Of a DNA stretch of 20,532 nt, positions 1 to 8,856 are shown piece by piece. The DNA is from an uncultured Eubacteriales bacterium (lineage in GTDB: Bacteria > Bacillota > Clostridia > Peptostreptococcales > Anaerovoracaceae), in assembly GCA_900547295.1 (NCBI GenBank), contig URGK01000047.1, positions 1-20,532 of the forward strand, written 5' to 3'. The stretch's first letter is position 1; the number at the start of each line of letters is the position of its first letter. The notes below the pieces were generated by a model, which was given only the letters and a program-made list of their open reading frames with translations, was not told where the DNA came from and ran no database searches. The position numbers were made by a program, and so were the translations under genes.

Positions 1-629
1 TATGATTCTGACACGCAAAAATTAGTCCATAATTTGTATAATGCATTTGTCTTTTCAGTATCAGACATAGCTGCAAGCTCTTCATCTGTATAAATTTCTG
101 ACAAACTTCTTGGATTATTAAGATCAAACTGTGGATAGCTTGCCATTCCAAGAATTTCTCCATTCTTAGGATTCATTACAATTACTGCCGTATTCTTTGA
201 AGGCTTTTCTTCATTATAGGCAATAATATGCTTTTCTATAATAGACTGAATATTGTAGTCAATAGTTGTTACAATATTATTACCATTGACAGCTGCTTTT
301 GTTGTCTCTACAGCATTAAGATCTTCATCAACATAACTGTAAGTAACACCATCTGTCCCCGTAAGTTCATCATCATACTGGCTTTCAAGTCCCAGTTCAC
401 CGCCATTGACATTAGAGGCAAAGCCTATTATATCACAGGCCAGTGTACTGAACGGGTATTTTCTTACATAGCTTTCCTCAAACCACACACCATTTATATT
501 ATTGCTCTTATCTGACTTAAGCTCATTAAATTCTGCTATTTCATCAGATGTCAGTTCTTTTAATAATTTCTGATACTGGCTTGTTGGATTGTCATTTATT
601 ATCTTTTTTACATCCTTTCTCACAGTCAT
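1..629 (-). pseudogene. 5'-truncated penicillin-binding protein remnant (left edge)
   Basis: An open frame starts at ATG 627-629 and runs off the left edge. The protein matches the dimerization/linker part of class B PBPs (clostridial PBP2/FtsI type): it contains VWFEESYVRKYP, then GLESQYDDELTGTDG, then VTTIDYNIQS, then AVIVMNPKNGEILGMASYP, and ends near NFCVSES. In the family the active-site STxK follows shortly after that point, outside the window. A TAA codon directly precedes the ATG, and no PBP-like sequence or membrane anchor lies upstream in any frame, so the N-terminal membrane helix and roughly 150-200 residues are missing. Base composition is clearly more AT-rich than in dpaL. A GGAGG-like site followed by another ATG at 643-645 opens only a 17-codon frame. 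I read this as a decayed or transferred fragment; a soluble expressed product is possible but could not be membrane-anchored. Confidence 0.65.
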
Positions 630-670
630 TTAATCCCCAAGGCATCTTCCCCTCCTGCTCCAGCCTTTAA

Positions 671-714
671 AGACAATAAAAACAGGCAGTCCACCTTAAA
701 AGTGAATTGCCTGT
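671..714 (-). terminator. Rho-independent terminator after dpaL
   Basis: On the minus strand, arms at 708-714 and 682-688 (ACAGGCA/TGCCTGT) extend inward through a short mismatch to CAC/GTG. The hairpin is followed by TTTTATTGTCTTT. It lies about 110 bases after the dpaL stop codon and separates it from the PBP remnant. Confidence 0.75.
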
Positions 715-826
715 CAAACACCTTAATTCAGTTGTTTTAATAGTCTAAGATAATATATACTAAGATATATCACGTTAAATCTCCTAAGCAATGTACCTTA
801 TTCAGGTAATTTACTTACTCCAGCTT

Positions 827-1954
827 CTATCTAACTCCACAGCTGTCCGCTGCCTGGCCCTTTACAATCCTCTCATAGCTGTCGGGATCTGTGTTGCCCT
901 CTGTGCTGAACAGAAGCACAACGGAATTCTCATCAAGTCCCATCTGTTTCCTCATCTCTGCAAATTCCTCTTTGCCGCAAAGGTTCATCAGAAGTCCTGT
1001 GCCTACAGCTCCGCATTCGCCTGCAACCACTCCGGCTTCTGAAAGTTTCCTCATGCCTTCCTCTGTAACACAATCAGGCAGCTTGAAGAAAAACTCCGCA
1101 AAGTCCTTTAATACAGGGAAAGTGAATATATTGGCCTCTCCGCAGTTTAGTCCCGCCATTATGGTTTCCGGATTTCCGCCTGAAGCAACAAGCCCTCCCT
1201 GTTTTACGGAGTCAAATATGCAGGCTGCATCATAGGCCTCCATAATTGAGGTTTTGAAGCTGCCGCTTCCGTATCTGTCTGTCAGATATCCCAGAACGCC
1301 ACCGGCCATAGAGCCTACGCCTGCCTGCAGGAATACGTGAGTCGGTGTTATGCCGCCAAGCTGGTCTGCAGCCTCTGCCGCCATATGGGTATAGCCCAGC
1401 GTAATATCCCACGGGATTTCCTCATAGCCCTCAAAGCCTGTGTCCTGCACCAGATAGCCGTTATGCTCCTTTGCATATGCAGTCGCAAATCTGACTGCGT
1501 CATCATAGTTAAGATCTGTTACCGTAACCTCCGCATCTGACACCTGATGAATTGCATCCACTCTGCACTGCGCTGTGCCCTTTGGCATAAATACGACTGA
1601 TTTGTAGCCTGCCTGCGCTGCTGCCCACGCTACCGCTCTGCCGTGATTGCCGTCGGTTGCCGTAACAAATACAGGCGTTTTGTCAGGGTCCATATTTTTG
1701 AGGATATTGCCTACAGCATATGACGCGCCAAGAGCCTTGAATGCGTTAAGTCCGAAGCGTTTGGATTCGTCCTTGAGATACACTGCCTTTACTCCCAGCT
1801 CCTCTGCCAGAGCATCAAGACTGACAAGTGGCGTCGGCTCATATACCGCAAGGCTTTTGTGGTATTCCTGCACTTTTTTGTAGTTTTCATCGTTAAACTG
1901 CTCCGGCAGCTTACCTTTGGCAGGTGTATTTACATACATTTCGATTTTCTTCAT
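827..1954 (-). CDS. dpaL: Diaminopropionate ammonia-lyase
   Basis: A PLP-dependent fold-type II lyase expected to convert 2,3-diaminopropionate to pyruvate and two ammonia in the cytosol. The 375 residues are close to the E. coli YgeX length. The Schiff-base lysine is K73 in RFGLNAFKALG. D101 (ATDGNHGR) and D171 (QDTGFEGYEEIPWD) match the two catalytic aspartates of the family, and a glycine-rich phosphate loop lies at about 211-219 (AGVGSMAGG). The start at 1954 is preferred over a TTG/ATG-like codon at 1987 because GAGGTG lies 6-7 bases upstream of it. The gene is divergent from the ClC gene across about 90 bases and has its own downstream terminator. No ygeW/ygeY/hydantoinase neighbours are present, so it appears to act alone in amino-acid catabolism. 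Confidence 0.93.
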   Translation of the reverse strand: MKKIEMYVNTPAKGKLPEQFNDENYKKVQEYHKSLAVYEPTPLVSLDALAEELGVKAVYLKDESKRFGLNAFKALGASYAVGNILKNMDPDKTPVFVTATDGNHGRAVAWAAAQAGYKSVVFMPKGTAQCRVDAIHQVSDAEVTVTDLNYDDAVRFATAYAKEHNGYLVQDTGFEGYEEIPWDITLGYTHMAAEAADQLGGITPTHVFLQAGVGSMAGGVLGYLTDRYGSGSFKTSIMEAYDAACIFDSVKQGGLVASGGNPETIMAGLNCGEANIFTFPVLKDFAEFFFKLPDCVTEEGMRKLSEAGVVAGECGAVGTGLLMNLCGKEEFAEMRKQMGLDENSVVLLFSTEGNTDPDSYERIVKGQAADSCGVR

Positions 1955-1980
1955 ATTGTTCACCTCGAAATTAAAATATT

Positions 1981-2009
1981 TTGTCATAGCGATGATATTA
2001 TGATAACAT
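1981..2009 (+). promoter_or_regulatory. Candidate promoter for the ClC gene
   Basis: TTGTCA (1981-1986) and TAACAT (2004-2009) are separated by 17 bases. They lie 34 bases before the ClC start codon, in the divergent intergenic region shared with dpaL. Matches to consensus are partial. Confidence 0.35.
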
Positions 2010-2042
2010 ATTACAATAGATTAAAAAAGAGGTAGATAGCGT

Positions 2043-3566
2043 ATGGAAACAGAGTCGGTTTTAAAAAGAATAAAAAGTTTTAAATATATTATAGTGCTGG
2101 AGGGTGTTGCCGTAGGATTTCTGGCAGGTATAGCGGTATCGTTTTTCAGGCTCTTTATAGAGAGGGCTGAGGCTCTGAGAAATATATTCATTAATCAGGA
2201 TATTTCCCTTTTAACACTCCTGCCTTTTATCTTTGCAGGCATCATTATTTATCTTTGCATCAGGTTTGAAAAAAACGCCTGCGGAAGCGGTATCCCTCAG
2301 GTAAAGGCAGAGCTTGCCGGACAGCTTCAGACCTGCTGGTGGAGAGTTATCGCCGCAAAGATTGCAGGCGGGGTCGCCGCGATAGGCATAGGGTTTTCTG
2401 TCGGCAGAGAGGGCCCCAGCGTTCAGATAGGCGCTATGGCAGGCAAAGGCTTTTCACGTCTTACAGGCAGGCTGAGAACAGAGGAACGCCTCCTTATAAC
2501 GGCGGGAAGCGGAGCAGGCCTTGCCGCCGCATTCAATGCGCCTCTTGCGGGTGTTGTTTTTTCGCTTGAAGAGATACACAAAAACCTTTCTGTCGAGGTG
2601 CTGCTGGCTTCAATGTCAGCTGCCATATGCTCGGATTTTGTGTCGGCATACATCTTCGGATTTTCACCTGTATTTTCGATAAATCCCGAATATATTCTGC
2701 CGCTAAAGCACTACTGGCTTATTCTCATTCTGGGAATTGTTCTCGGAATATGCGGCGCGCTTTACAACATCGGCATCAGGTATATACAGAAAGCCTATTC
2801 GCTTCTTAAGTTCACATGGATTAAGGTACTTGTTCCAATTGTCTGCACTGCGGTACTCTGCTATACATATCCTTATGTGCTGGGAGGCGGAAGCAGTCTT
2901 GTGGACAGTCTTTCGGAAAACAGCTTTACAATTTCCGCGCTTTTACTGCTGCTTGCGGTGAAGTATGTTTTTTCGATGATAAGCTTCGGCTCGGGAACTC
3001 CGGGCGGTATATTCCTGCCTCTGCTGGTGCTGGGTTCAATTACAGGGGCCATTTTTGCCAAGGCCCTGGGCTATGATATGTATCTTGATAATTTCATAAT
3101 CCTGGGTATGGCAGGATATTTCTCTGCGATTGTAAAGTCACCTGTTACAGGTATAATTCTCATATCGGAGATGACGGGAAGTCTGTCGCATCTGCTGTCA
3201 CTGACTCTGATATGTCTTGTATCGTATACGGTTTCTGACATTATGAAATCACAGCCTGTATATGAGCAGCTTCTTGACAGTCTGCTGGGCGGCGCTTCAA
3301 AGAAAAGCAGAGGACACAACAAAATTATGATTGAAAGCTGCGTGCAGTTCGGCTCTGCAATGGACGGCAGCAGGCTTGAAAAACTCGGCACGCCTAAAGG
3401 CTGCCTTGTTATAGCGGTAAACCGCAGGGGTGATGAAATTGTTCCCGACGGCGCTACGGTTCTTATGGCTGATGACAATCTGCTGCTGCTCTGTAATGAG
3501 GACAAGGTATATGAAACAGAGCTGCTGCTTGCAAAGCTTTGCAGGAGTATAGAAAAAAGGGCTTAA
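2043..3566 (+). CDS. ClC-family Cl-/H+ exchange transporter with RCK_C domain
   Basis: A 507-residue membrane protein. The three anion-selectivity motifs are intact: GSGIP (81-85), GREGP (121-125, gating glutamate E123) and GSGTPGGIFLP (316-326). The NAPLAGVVFSLEE segment (165-177) keeps the glutamate pair equivalent to the proton glutamate of ClC-ec1, which favours antiport over a passive channel. The GREGP sequence also argues against the fluoride-specific branch. About ten hydrophobic segments are visible up to residue 400. Residues about 430-500 look like a TrkA-C/RCK_C regulatory domain (LEKLGTPKGCLVIAVNR...). An SD-like GAGGT lies about 10 bases before ATG. This is the only clear plus-strand gene. 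Likely role: chloride/proton balance or acid resistance. Confidence 0.93.
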   Translation: METESVLKRIKSFKYIIVLEGVAVGFLAGIAVSFFRLFIERAEALRNIFINQDISLLTLLPFIFAGIIIYLCIRFEKNACGSGIPQVKAELAGQLQTCWWRVIAAKIAGGVAAIGIGFSVGREGPSVQIGAMAGKGFSRLTGRLRTEERLLITAGSGAGLAAAFNAPLAGVVFSLEEIHKNLSVEVLLASMSAAICSDFVSAYIFGFSPVFSINPEYILPLKHYWLILILGIVLGICGALYNIGIRYIQKAYSLLKFTWIKVLVPIVCTAVLCYTYPYVLGGGSSLVDSLSENSFTISALLLLLAVKYVFSMISFGSGTPGGIFLPLLVLGSITGAIFAKALGYDMYLDNFIILGMAGYFSAIVKSPVTGIILISEMTGSLSHLLSLTLICLVSYTVSDIMKSQPVYEQLLDSLLGGASKKSRGHNKIMIESCVQFGSAMDGSRLEKLGTPKGCLVIAVNRRGDEIVPDGATVLMADDNLLLLCNEDKVYETELLLAKLCRSIEKRA

Positions 3567-3578
3567 CGCCCTTTTTTG
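3551..3578. terminator. Bidirectional terminator between convergent genes
   Basis: AAAAAAGGGC, a TTAAC loop and GCCCTTTTTT form a near-perfect hairpin with T-tracts in both directions. It serves the ClC gene on the plus strand and the VWA adhesin (stop at 3585) on the minus strand. The ClC stop codon TAA (3564-3566) lies in the loop. Confidence 0.85.
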
Positions 3579-3584
3579 TTTGTC

Positions 3585-6500
3585 TTACATATCTTTTCTG
3601 CGTGGTTTTCTCCTTGCGGTAAATACTGCCGCTCCTGCAAGAAGCAGAGCCGAGACTCCGAATATTCCAGCCCTGACTGCAATACCGCTTTCATCTCCTG
3701 TTTTAACGACCTTTGAGTCATAGACAGGTTTATCCGGTTTTTCAGAGTCCGGTTTATCCGGCTTGTTTGGGATTGCAGGATTATCCGGTTCCTGAGGGTC
3801 TTCAGGTTCCTCCGGCGGAATATCCTTTATCTGCTCATAGTCGTTTATGACTGTCACAAAATCTGTTTCTCCGGGTTTTGCAGCGCCTCCTCCTACGCCG
3901 TTATCACCGCCTGCTATTACGGTTTCCTTAAAGGTATAGCCCTCAGCCTGAGGCGGTACCGGCTCTTTCACATCGTAGTCCATATTCACATAGCTTGTGA
4001 CTGTATAGGTGCTGCTCTGCCAGCAGCTGCCGTTCCATTTAAAGCCGGTGAGTATAATATCTTTGTCACCGCAGTTTACAACTGCATAGTAGTTTTTCAT
4101 AAGCTCCCTGCTTTTGTCGCTGTTGTCTATGCCTGTAACCTTCTTCGTTATATTAAGGCTGCATCCTGTATAAACATATTCGGAGCGACTGTTTTTAAAT
4201 ACTACTGTTTCACCGCTTCCGGCTGTGATTTCGCCTGTAACCTCATTATCTCTGATTTCTGTTTTCTGTCCGTTGCGGGAGGCTTCTGTACTGTAACCTG
4301 CGACCGGTTTTTCCTTAATTGAGTATTTCGTGTCTCGCGGCAGAGCGTCAAATGTCACTGCCTCATAAGCCTTGAGTGTAAAGCTTATGCTTCCGCCCGG
4401 CTTTTCTTTATCTCCCTCCGCTGCAGCTGTCACTGTTTTTTCAATATTCTCCGTCTCACCATTTCTTTTGATAAGTGTTCCTTTGATTACCGTTCCCGGT
4501 TCAAAGCTGTCAAAGTAAACTGTGAACTCAAAGTCACAGTCAGTGCTGTAGGCATTGCCTCCTACGGTCTTTTGCACCGTCAGACTTCTCGGCGCTGTGA
4601 ATATATTTATAAACTGGAGCACTCCATCATTGCCGTACTCCGCTCCCTCTGTGTTAAGCTCTGCTCCGGAGCCGAATACTTCATCCAGATTGCTGATGCC
4701 GCTGTTTGCGCTCTGCAATGCGTCTGTTCTGTATATGCTGCGGTTGTAGTGCAGGCTGTATCCGTCCTCTTTATCTCCTGCTGTAACCGTATCCTTGATA
4801 TAGTAGCCGGAGGTTGCCGGGCTGTAGCCTCTGCCTGCTGCTGTTTCCGTTATTTTGTAGTAGTAGGTTCCCGCCTGAGTATATTTATATGTGTCCTTTG
4901 TAACTCTTTTGTTATCACCGATTTCGCTGCTGCTTACAGTAAATTCTCCCAGTGTCGGCATGGTTTCGGGGGTAAGAGCCTCCTCTGCAAGCCCGCCGTC
5001 AGGCAGGCTGTAGCCTAAGGCTTTCATTGTGAACTTAAAGCTGTCAGCGCTTCCCGCCGAGATTTCCTCTCCCTCAACCCTCTTGTTTATCACAATATCG
5101 GGTATGCACTCTGCTTCGCCCGGCTTTGTAAAGCGGTTAATGCAGATAAGCTTTGTTTCCGAATTTTTCTCTACCTGCGCATTTACAGATGTGTTTACGG
5201 TACTGCTTTCTCCGTTTTTAAATTCCGGAGTCAGCATTATGAGTCTTGCTGTGCTCGCAGCATTTGTTTCAATTACCGTATAGACCTCTCCTGCCGCTGT
5301 AACCGGTATTCCTGAAATCTTTATTCTCTCTCTGTCTTTGAGAGTTATTCGCGCCGTATTGTCATTATCAAATATTACTTTTTCGGCGATTCCGTCCTGA
5401 TTATCACCGCAGCTTCTTACTGCCTCGTATTCTCCGAAAGCTCTTACCGGTCCTTTGATGGTAAAGTCGTAGGTCTTCTGATTTCCCGGGTTATACAGCC
5501 CCTGCTCCTCGTCTGTCTCCACCTGTTTTTCCAATACAAGGCTGCCGGTTTCCGCAGTGTTTTCCATAATAAATTTATCTACAGGATCCTTTGCATCCTT
5601 TGGTATGAATTTCGTCTGTCCGTAGGAAACTATAACGGTTCCGATTTCAAGCCCTTCTGCTGCCACAGGTGTATATCCCGGCCCAGCTTTTGTTTCATAT
5701 ATTCTGTATATATGTCCAGAAGCGATTACATCAAATTTCACCCTGCCGTTACTGTCCGAAGCAGCAGCAGTATCCTGCATTGTCACAGCTTCAAGGCTGC
5801 AGGTCGCGCTGTCACCGCCTGCGCATAAATCATCTGCGTGCTTTAATTTAAACTCCGCGCCGTTTACAGGCAGTCTGTTAACCGAGTCAACCTTGTCAAA
5901 ATCAAGCTTTCCCAGATAGCCTTTTACCTCAGGCACAGGGAACTCCATCGTCCTGTCATCTCCGGTCTGACCGTTTACGGAAATCACATATTTAAGTGTT
6001 GTGGTGCCGTTGGTTTCATACGGTTTTTCTTTTGTGAAATTATCCTTTTCATTAGCAAGTCTTACGCGGTATTTTAAGCTGTAGGTATATACGGATTTGT
6101 CGTTTTCTTTTTCTAATATATATCCGGATTTTTTAAGATCCCAGCTTATTTTTCCGTCCGCATAGACTGCTGTGTTCTCTGCGCCCTGCCGCCACTCGCC
6201 TGCAAGCCTGCTTCTCGAAAGCTTTCCTCTGCTGTCAAAGAAAGATATAAAGCGGATATATCCGTCAGCGCCTCCCGGCATCGGATCTTCCGCGACCCAT
6301 TTGCCTATTACCTTTTTTTCAAGCTCGCTTCTGATTTCCTCAAAAATCGCATCATAGGCGCTTTGAAGCCCCTCGGTATTACTGCTGTCATAATAGTAGC
6401 CTGACCCTATACTGTTTCTGAGCCAGTTTTTAAAGGCATCCGAAGAAGTCGCAGAGCCAAGTTCATAATTTTCACTTTCCCTGTCAACTACCGAGAATTT

Positions 6501-7457
6501 GTTGTTCACCTTATCTATATATTCCTGTATCGTCTGTCCTCCGACATCTATTCCTATTGCAAATATTTTAATTCCGGCACTCTTTGCTGACGCTGCGGCG
6601 TCTCTAGCTCTGACTGCCGCCTTATTGCTGTAGCTTGTTCCGTATTGGCAGTATTTTTCTGCCACACTGTCGTAAAACACGCCGTCGGCTCCTATATCAC
6701 CCTCGGTGCAGTAAGGATCGTATCCGTTGTATCCACCGCTTATATATGTTGTAGGAAAGCCGTCGCTTAAAAATATCATATATTTATTCTCTGCCGAAAC
6801 ATCTCCGAGAATATCAGCGCCCATTTTAATTCCTGCTTCTATATTGGTAAATCTGCTGTGGCTGTCTTTGTATTCATCACTATCTATTATTTCCCACGTC
6901 CTCTGTTTTATTGCATTTTTAAGTGAGGCTGCCTGCGCTGCGGTTTTGCACTCTGTCATCTCTGAAATTCTGTGGGCGTCTGTATTGAACGCCACATAGC
7001 CTATTTTCCTCTCTGCTCCGGAATTTTCGGATCTGTGCTGAAACTGCTCTATGAAGTCCTCGGCAGATGCTATTGCCGCATCGTATCTGCTGGTGCTGCT
7101 GCCCTGCGGAAATTTTTCGTTCATAGTATTTGATATGTCCATTACCATGACAACCGCAGCATCGGGAGTATCATAAATCTCACTGACATCCTGAGTTGTC
7201 TTTACCTGCAGGTTTATATCAAATACATTTTCACTGCCTGCAGCAATAATAGTCTTGCTTACTTCCACCCCGTCATCTTCAAGACTTCCTCGGCTTTCCC
7301 CTGTCTGCACTATCTGCTTCTGACTCTGCTGCCCTGCGGCATCTTCCGGCATATCACTTCCGACCTCTGCCCATACTGCTGCCGGAAGCATAGCAGTCAG
7401 CATAGCGATAAGCATACCAAAAGCAAGACGCTTACGTAGCCGTTTTTTCCTCATCAT
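3585..7457 (-). CDS. Cell-wall-anchored VWA adhesin / pilus-tip-like protein
   Basis: A 1290-residue secreted surface protein. The start at 7457 (MMRKKRLRKRL) is chosen because a GGGGG SD lies 8 bases upstream and a signal peptide (cut near AVWAE) follows at once. A von Willebrand A domain spans about 95-395, with MIDAS residues D107-x-S109-x-T111, T204 and D232 (FLSDG). A beta-rich linker follows. Then come five SpaA/Cna-B-type domains at about 516-634, 636-776, 786-953, 956-1090 and 1098-1205. Each has an early Lys strand (DFDKVD, LEKQV, INKRV, VQKTV, ITKKV), a central Glu (YETKAG, IETNA, ITETAAG, KEKPVAG, KEPVPP) and a terminal Asn, the pattern of Lys-Asn isopeptide domains. A Pro/Asp/Lys-rich wall spacer precedes SKVVKTGDESG, a hydrophobic helix (about 1259-1281) and an RRKPRRKDM tail, i.e. 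a variant LPxTG sorting signal. No sortase is in the window. Likely a host- or matrix-binding adhesin. Confidence 0.9.
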   Translation of the reverse strand: MMRKKRLRKRLAFGMLIAMLTAMLPAAVWAEVGSDMPEDAAGQQSQKQIVQTGESRGSLEDDGVEVSKTIIAAGSENVFDINLQVKTTQDVSEIYDTPDAAVVMVMDISNTMNEKFPQGSSTSRYDAAIASAEDFIEQFQHRSENSGAERKIGYVAFNTDAHRISEMTECKTAAQAASLKNAIKQRTWEIIDSDEYKDSHSRFTNIEAGIKMGADILGDVSAENKYMIFLSDGFPTTYISGGYNGYDPYCTEGDIGADGVFYDSVAEKYCQYGTSYSNKAAVRARDAAASAKSAGIKIFAIGIDVGGQTIQEYIDKVNNKFSVVDRESENYELGSATSSDAFKNWLRNSIGSGYYYDSSNTEGLQSAYDAIFEEIRSELEKKVIGKWVAEDPMPGGADGYIRFISFFDSRGKLSRSRLAGEWRQGAENTAVYADGKISWDLKKSGYILEKENDKSVYTYSLKYRVRLANEKDNFTKEKPYETNGTTTLKYVISVNGQTGDDRTMEFPVPEVKGYLGKLDFDKVDSVNRLPVNGAEFKLKHADDLCAGGDSATCSLEAVTMQDTAAASDSNGRVKFDVIASGHIYRIYETKAGPGYTPVAAEGLEIGTVIVSYGQTKFIPKDAKDPVDKFIMENTAETGSLVLEKQVETDEEQGLYNPGNQKTYDFTIKGPVRAFGEYEAVRSCGDNQDGIAEKVIFDNDNTARITLKDRERIKISGIPVTAAGEVYTVIETNAASTARLIMLTPEFKNGESSTVNTSVNAQVEKNSETKLICINRFTKPGEAECIPDIVINKRVEGEEISAGSADSFKFTMKALGYSLPDGGLAEEALTPETMPTLGEFTVSSSEIGDNKRVTKDTYKYTQAGTYYYKITETAAGRGYSPATSGYYIKDTVTAGDKEDGYSLHYNRSIYRTDALQSANSGISNLDEVFGSGAELNTEGAEYGNDGVLQFINIFTAPRSLTVQKTVGGNAYSTDCDFEFTVYFDSFEPGTVIKGTLIKRNGETENIEKTVTAAAEGDKEKPGGSISFTLKAYEAVTFDALPRDTKYSIKEKPVAGYSTEASRNGQKTEIRDNEVTGEITAGSGETVVFKNSRSEYVYTGCSLNITKKVTGIDNSDKSRELMKNYYAVVNCGDKDIILTGFKWNGSCWQSSTYTVTSYVNMDYDVKEPVPPQAEGYTFKETVIAGGDNGVGGGAAKPGETDFVTVINDYEQIKDIPPEEPEDPQEPDNPAIPNKPDKPDSEKPDKPVYDSKVVKTGDESGIAVRAGIFGVSALLLAGAAVFTARRKPRRKDM

Positions 7458-7497
7458 ACGGTTATCCCCCTTTTGTTCCCCTTGATTTTCAATAGTA

Positions 7498-7503
7498 ATT
7501 ATA
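7498..7503 (-). promoter_or_regulatory. Possible -10 element of the VWA adhesin gene
   Basis: TATAAT on the minus strand lies 40 bases upstream of the start codon and after the preceding gene's terminator. There is no good -35 at 17 bases. TTGACT at 7540-7545 with TCAAAT 17 bases later is an alternative. Confidence 0.3.
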
Positions 7504-7540
7504 ACCGTAAAATTATTTGAGGCGGATATCAGAATATAGT

Positions 7541-7583
7541 CAAAAACCGGCATTTCCAGTCTTTTTTCGCACTGAAAATGCCG
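7541..7583 (-). terminator. Rho-independent terminator after the CAP gene
   Basis: A 13-bp stem (minus strand CGGCATTTTCAGT at 7583-7571 with ACTGGAAATGCCG at 7560-7548, one G-U) is followed by GTTTTTG. It starts 8 bases past the CAP gene stop, so that gene and the adhesin are separate units. Confidence 0.9.
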
Positions 7584-7591
7584 ATTTTAAT

Positions 7592-8731
7592 CTACTCTAT
7601 AAATTCCTGTACCCAGTATTTAGTTCCTGTTTCTTTGTCCGCATAGACTCCGATACCGATTCTGGTATATCCGGGTGTCTGTATATTATCGCGGTGTCCC
7701 TGTGAGTTCATCCAGCCTGCCATTACATCTTCGGCTGTTTCATAGCACTTGCCTATGTTTTCTCCTGCTTTTCTGTAGGTAATATCAAAAATTCTCAGTA
7801 TACTGATAATGTCACCGTAGGTAGGTGATATGTGGCTGAAATAGTTAAGCTCTGCCATCTCCCTGGCCTTAGCCTGCGCCATATTGCAAAGCTTCTCATC
7901 GAGCACAAGAGGCTCTTCCTCAAGCTTTGCTCTTTCGGCATTTACAAGCTCCAGCACTTTCATTCTGTATTGCTGAATTTCCTCCTCTGTCAGAAGCAGG
8001 CTGTCCTCATCTATTTTACTTTCATCTGTAACAAAGACTTTGACATAACCGTTATTCTTCCAGAATTTAAGTCCTATCGAAAAAACATTATCTTTCAGTT
8101 TTTTGTTTGTGCTGACATCGTAGTATAAACCCGCATCGGTTTTGCCATAGCTGTTTTCCAGAGATGATGCATACCTCAGAGCATCTCCTTTAACTTCCTT
8201 AAGCACCTCCTTATAGTCCCATGCCGGTTCTACGACTGATGCATAATATAGGGAATGGTCTCTGCACCATTTATCACTGTAGTCCGTAAGTACAACATTG
8301 TAGCCTTTGCCCTCAAGGTATGAGACAATGTCCTTTTCAAGTCTGCCGGTATTCCAGCTTTCAGGCTTTACATATACCGTTTTAATCTTTGTAAATTTAC
8401 TGTATGTATTCCTGCCGTTTACGACCTTGTAGGCTCTGACCTTATATGAATACTTCCTGCCAGGTTTTACGGTCTTGTCTGTATATTTTACAGTAGATTT
8501 AGAGCTTATTGTCTTAATGCAGCTGTACAGCTTAGAGCCGCTGTATGCGCGATACACCTTGTAGCCTTTAACTCCTGATGTCTTGCTCCAGCTTACAGTA
8601 ACATTTTTGTCCGCTGTAACCTTTACCGTTATCTGCCCCGGAGCTTTCACAGCGCCTGCAGCAAAGGCCTGTCCCGAAAGCAGCGCCATGCACAATACTG
8701 AGCATAATAATATATTTAATATCCTTTTCAT
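7592..8731 (-). CDS. Secreted Fn3-CAP (SCP/YkwD-like) protein
   Basis: The 379 residues start with a clear signal peptide (about 1-25, MKRILNILLCSVLCMALLSG then QAFAA). A fibronectin-III-like module spans about 29-122 (VTVSWSKTSGVKGYKVYR ... KYSYKVRAY). A middle region (125-245) is not recognised. A C-terminal CAP domain spans about 255-379. CAP hallmark residues are present: H300 (YFSHISP), E324 (AGENIG), E334 (TAEDVMAGW) and H346 (NSQGHRDNI). The family is extracellular and includes the YkwD/SafA-associated proteins of Firmicutes, but the molecular activity of bacterial CAP proteins is mostly unknown. GGAGGTG lies 6 bases before ATG. The gene is monocistronic, with its own promoter-like -10 and terminator. 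Confidence 0.88.
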   Translation of the reverse strand: MKRILNILLCSVLCMALLSGQAFAAGAVKAPGQITVKVTADKNVTVSWSKTSGVKGYKVYRAYSGSKLYSCIKTISSKSTVKYTDKTVKPGRKYSYKVRAYKVVNGRNTYSKFTKIKTVYVKPESWNTGRLEKDIVSYLEGKGYNVVLTDYSDKWCRDHSLYYASVVEPAWDYKEVLKEVKGDALRYASSLENSYGKTDAGLYYDVSTNKKLKDNVFSIGLKFWKNNGYVKVFVTDESKIDEDSLLLTEEEIQQYRMKVLELVNAERAKLEEEPLVLDEKLCNMAQAKAREMAELNYFSHISPTYGDIISILRIFDITYRKAGENIGKCYETAEDVMAGWMNSQGHRDNIQTPGYTRIGIGVYADKETGTKYWVQEFIE

Positions 8732-8752
8732 TTTTCACCTCCGTATGCCCCG

Positions 8753-8758
8753 ATTATA
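8753..8758 (-). promoter_or_regulatory. Possible -10 element of the CAP gene
   Basis: TATAAT (minus strand, in GATATAATCGGGG) lies 22 bases upstream of the start codon, leaving a very short leader. The -35 region (TTTTCT at 17 bases) is poor. Confidence 0.4.
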
Positions 8759-8803
8759 TCAGAATTCAGAGGTAAAGAAAATATTTATATATTCTTTATT
8801 CAC

Positions 8804-8833
8804 ACTAAAAAGGACCCTTAAAAAAAGAGTCCT
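8804..8833 (-). terminator. Terminator after the 34-residue gene
   Basis: Minus-strand arms AGGACTC (8833-8827) and GGGTCCT (8817-8811) form a 7-bp stem with one G-U pair, followed by TTTTTA. It lies 24 bases after the stop of the small gene at 8857. Confidence 0.7.
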
Positions 8834-8856
8834 CCTAAACTTATAGGTACAGATAT

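Noticed and set aside
4572..5018. A 148-codon plus-strand frame opposite the adhesin
   Set aside because: Cys/Val-rich shadow of the Cna-B-type domains with no ribosome site.
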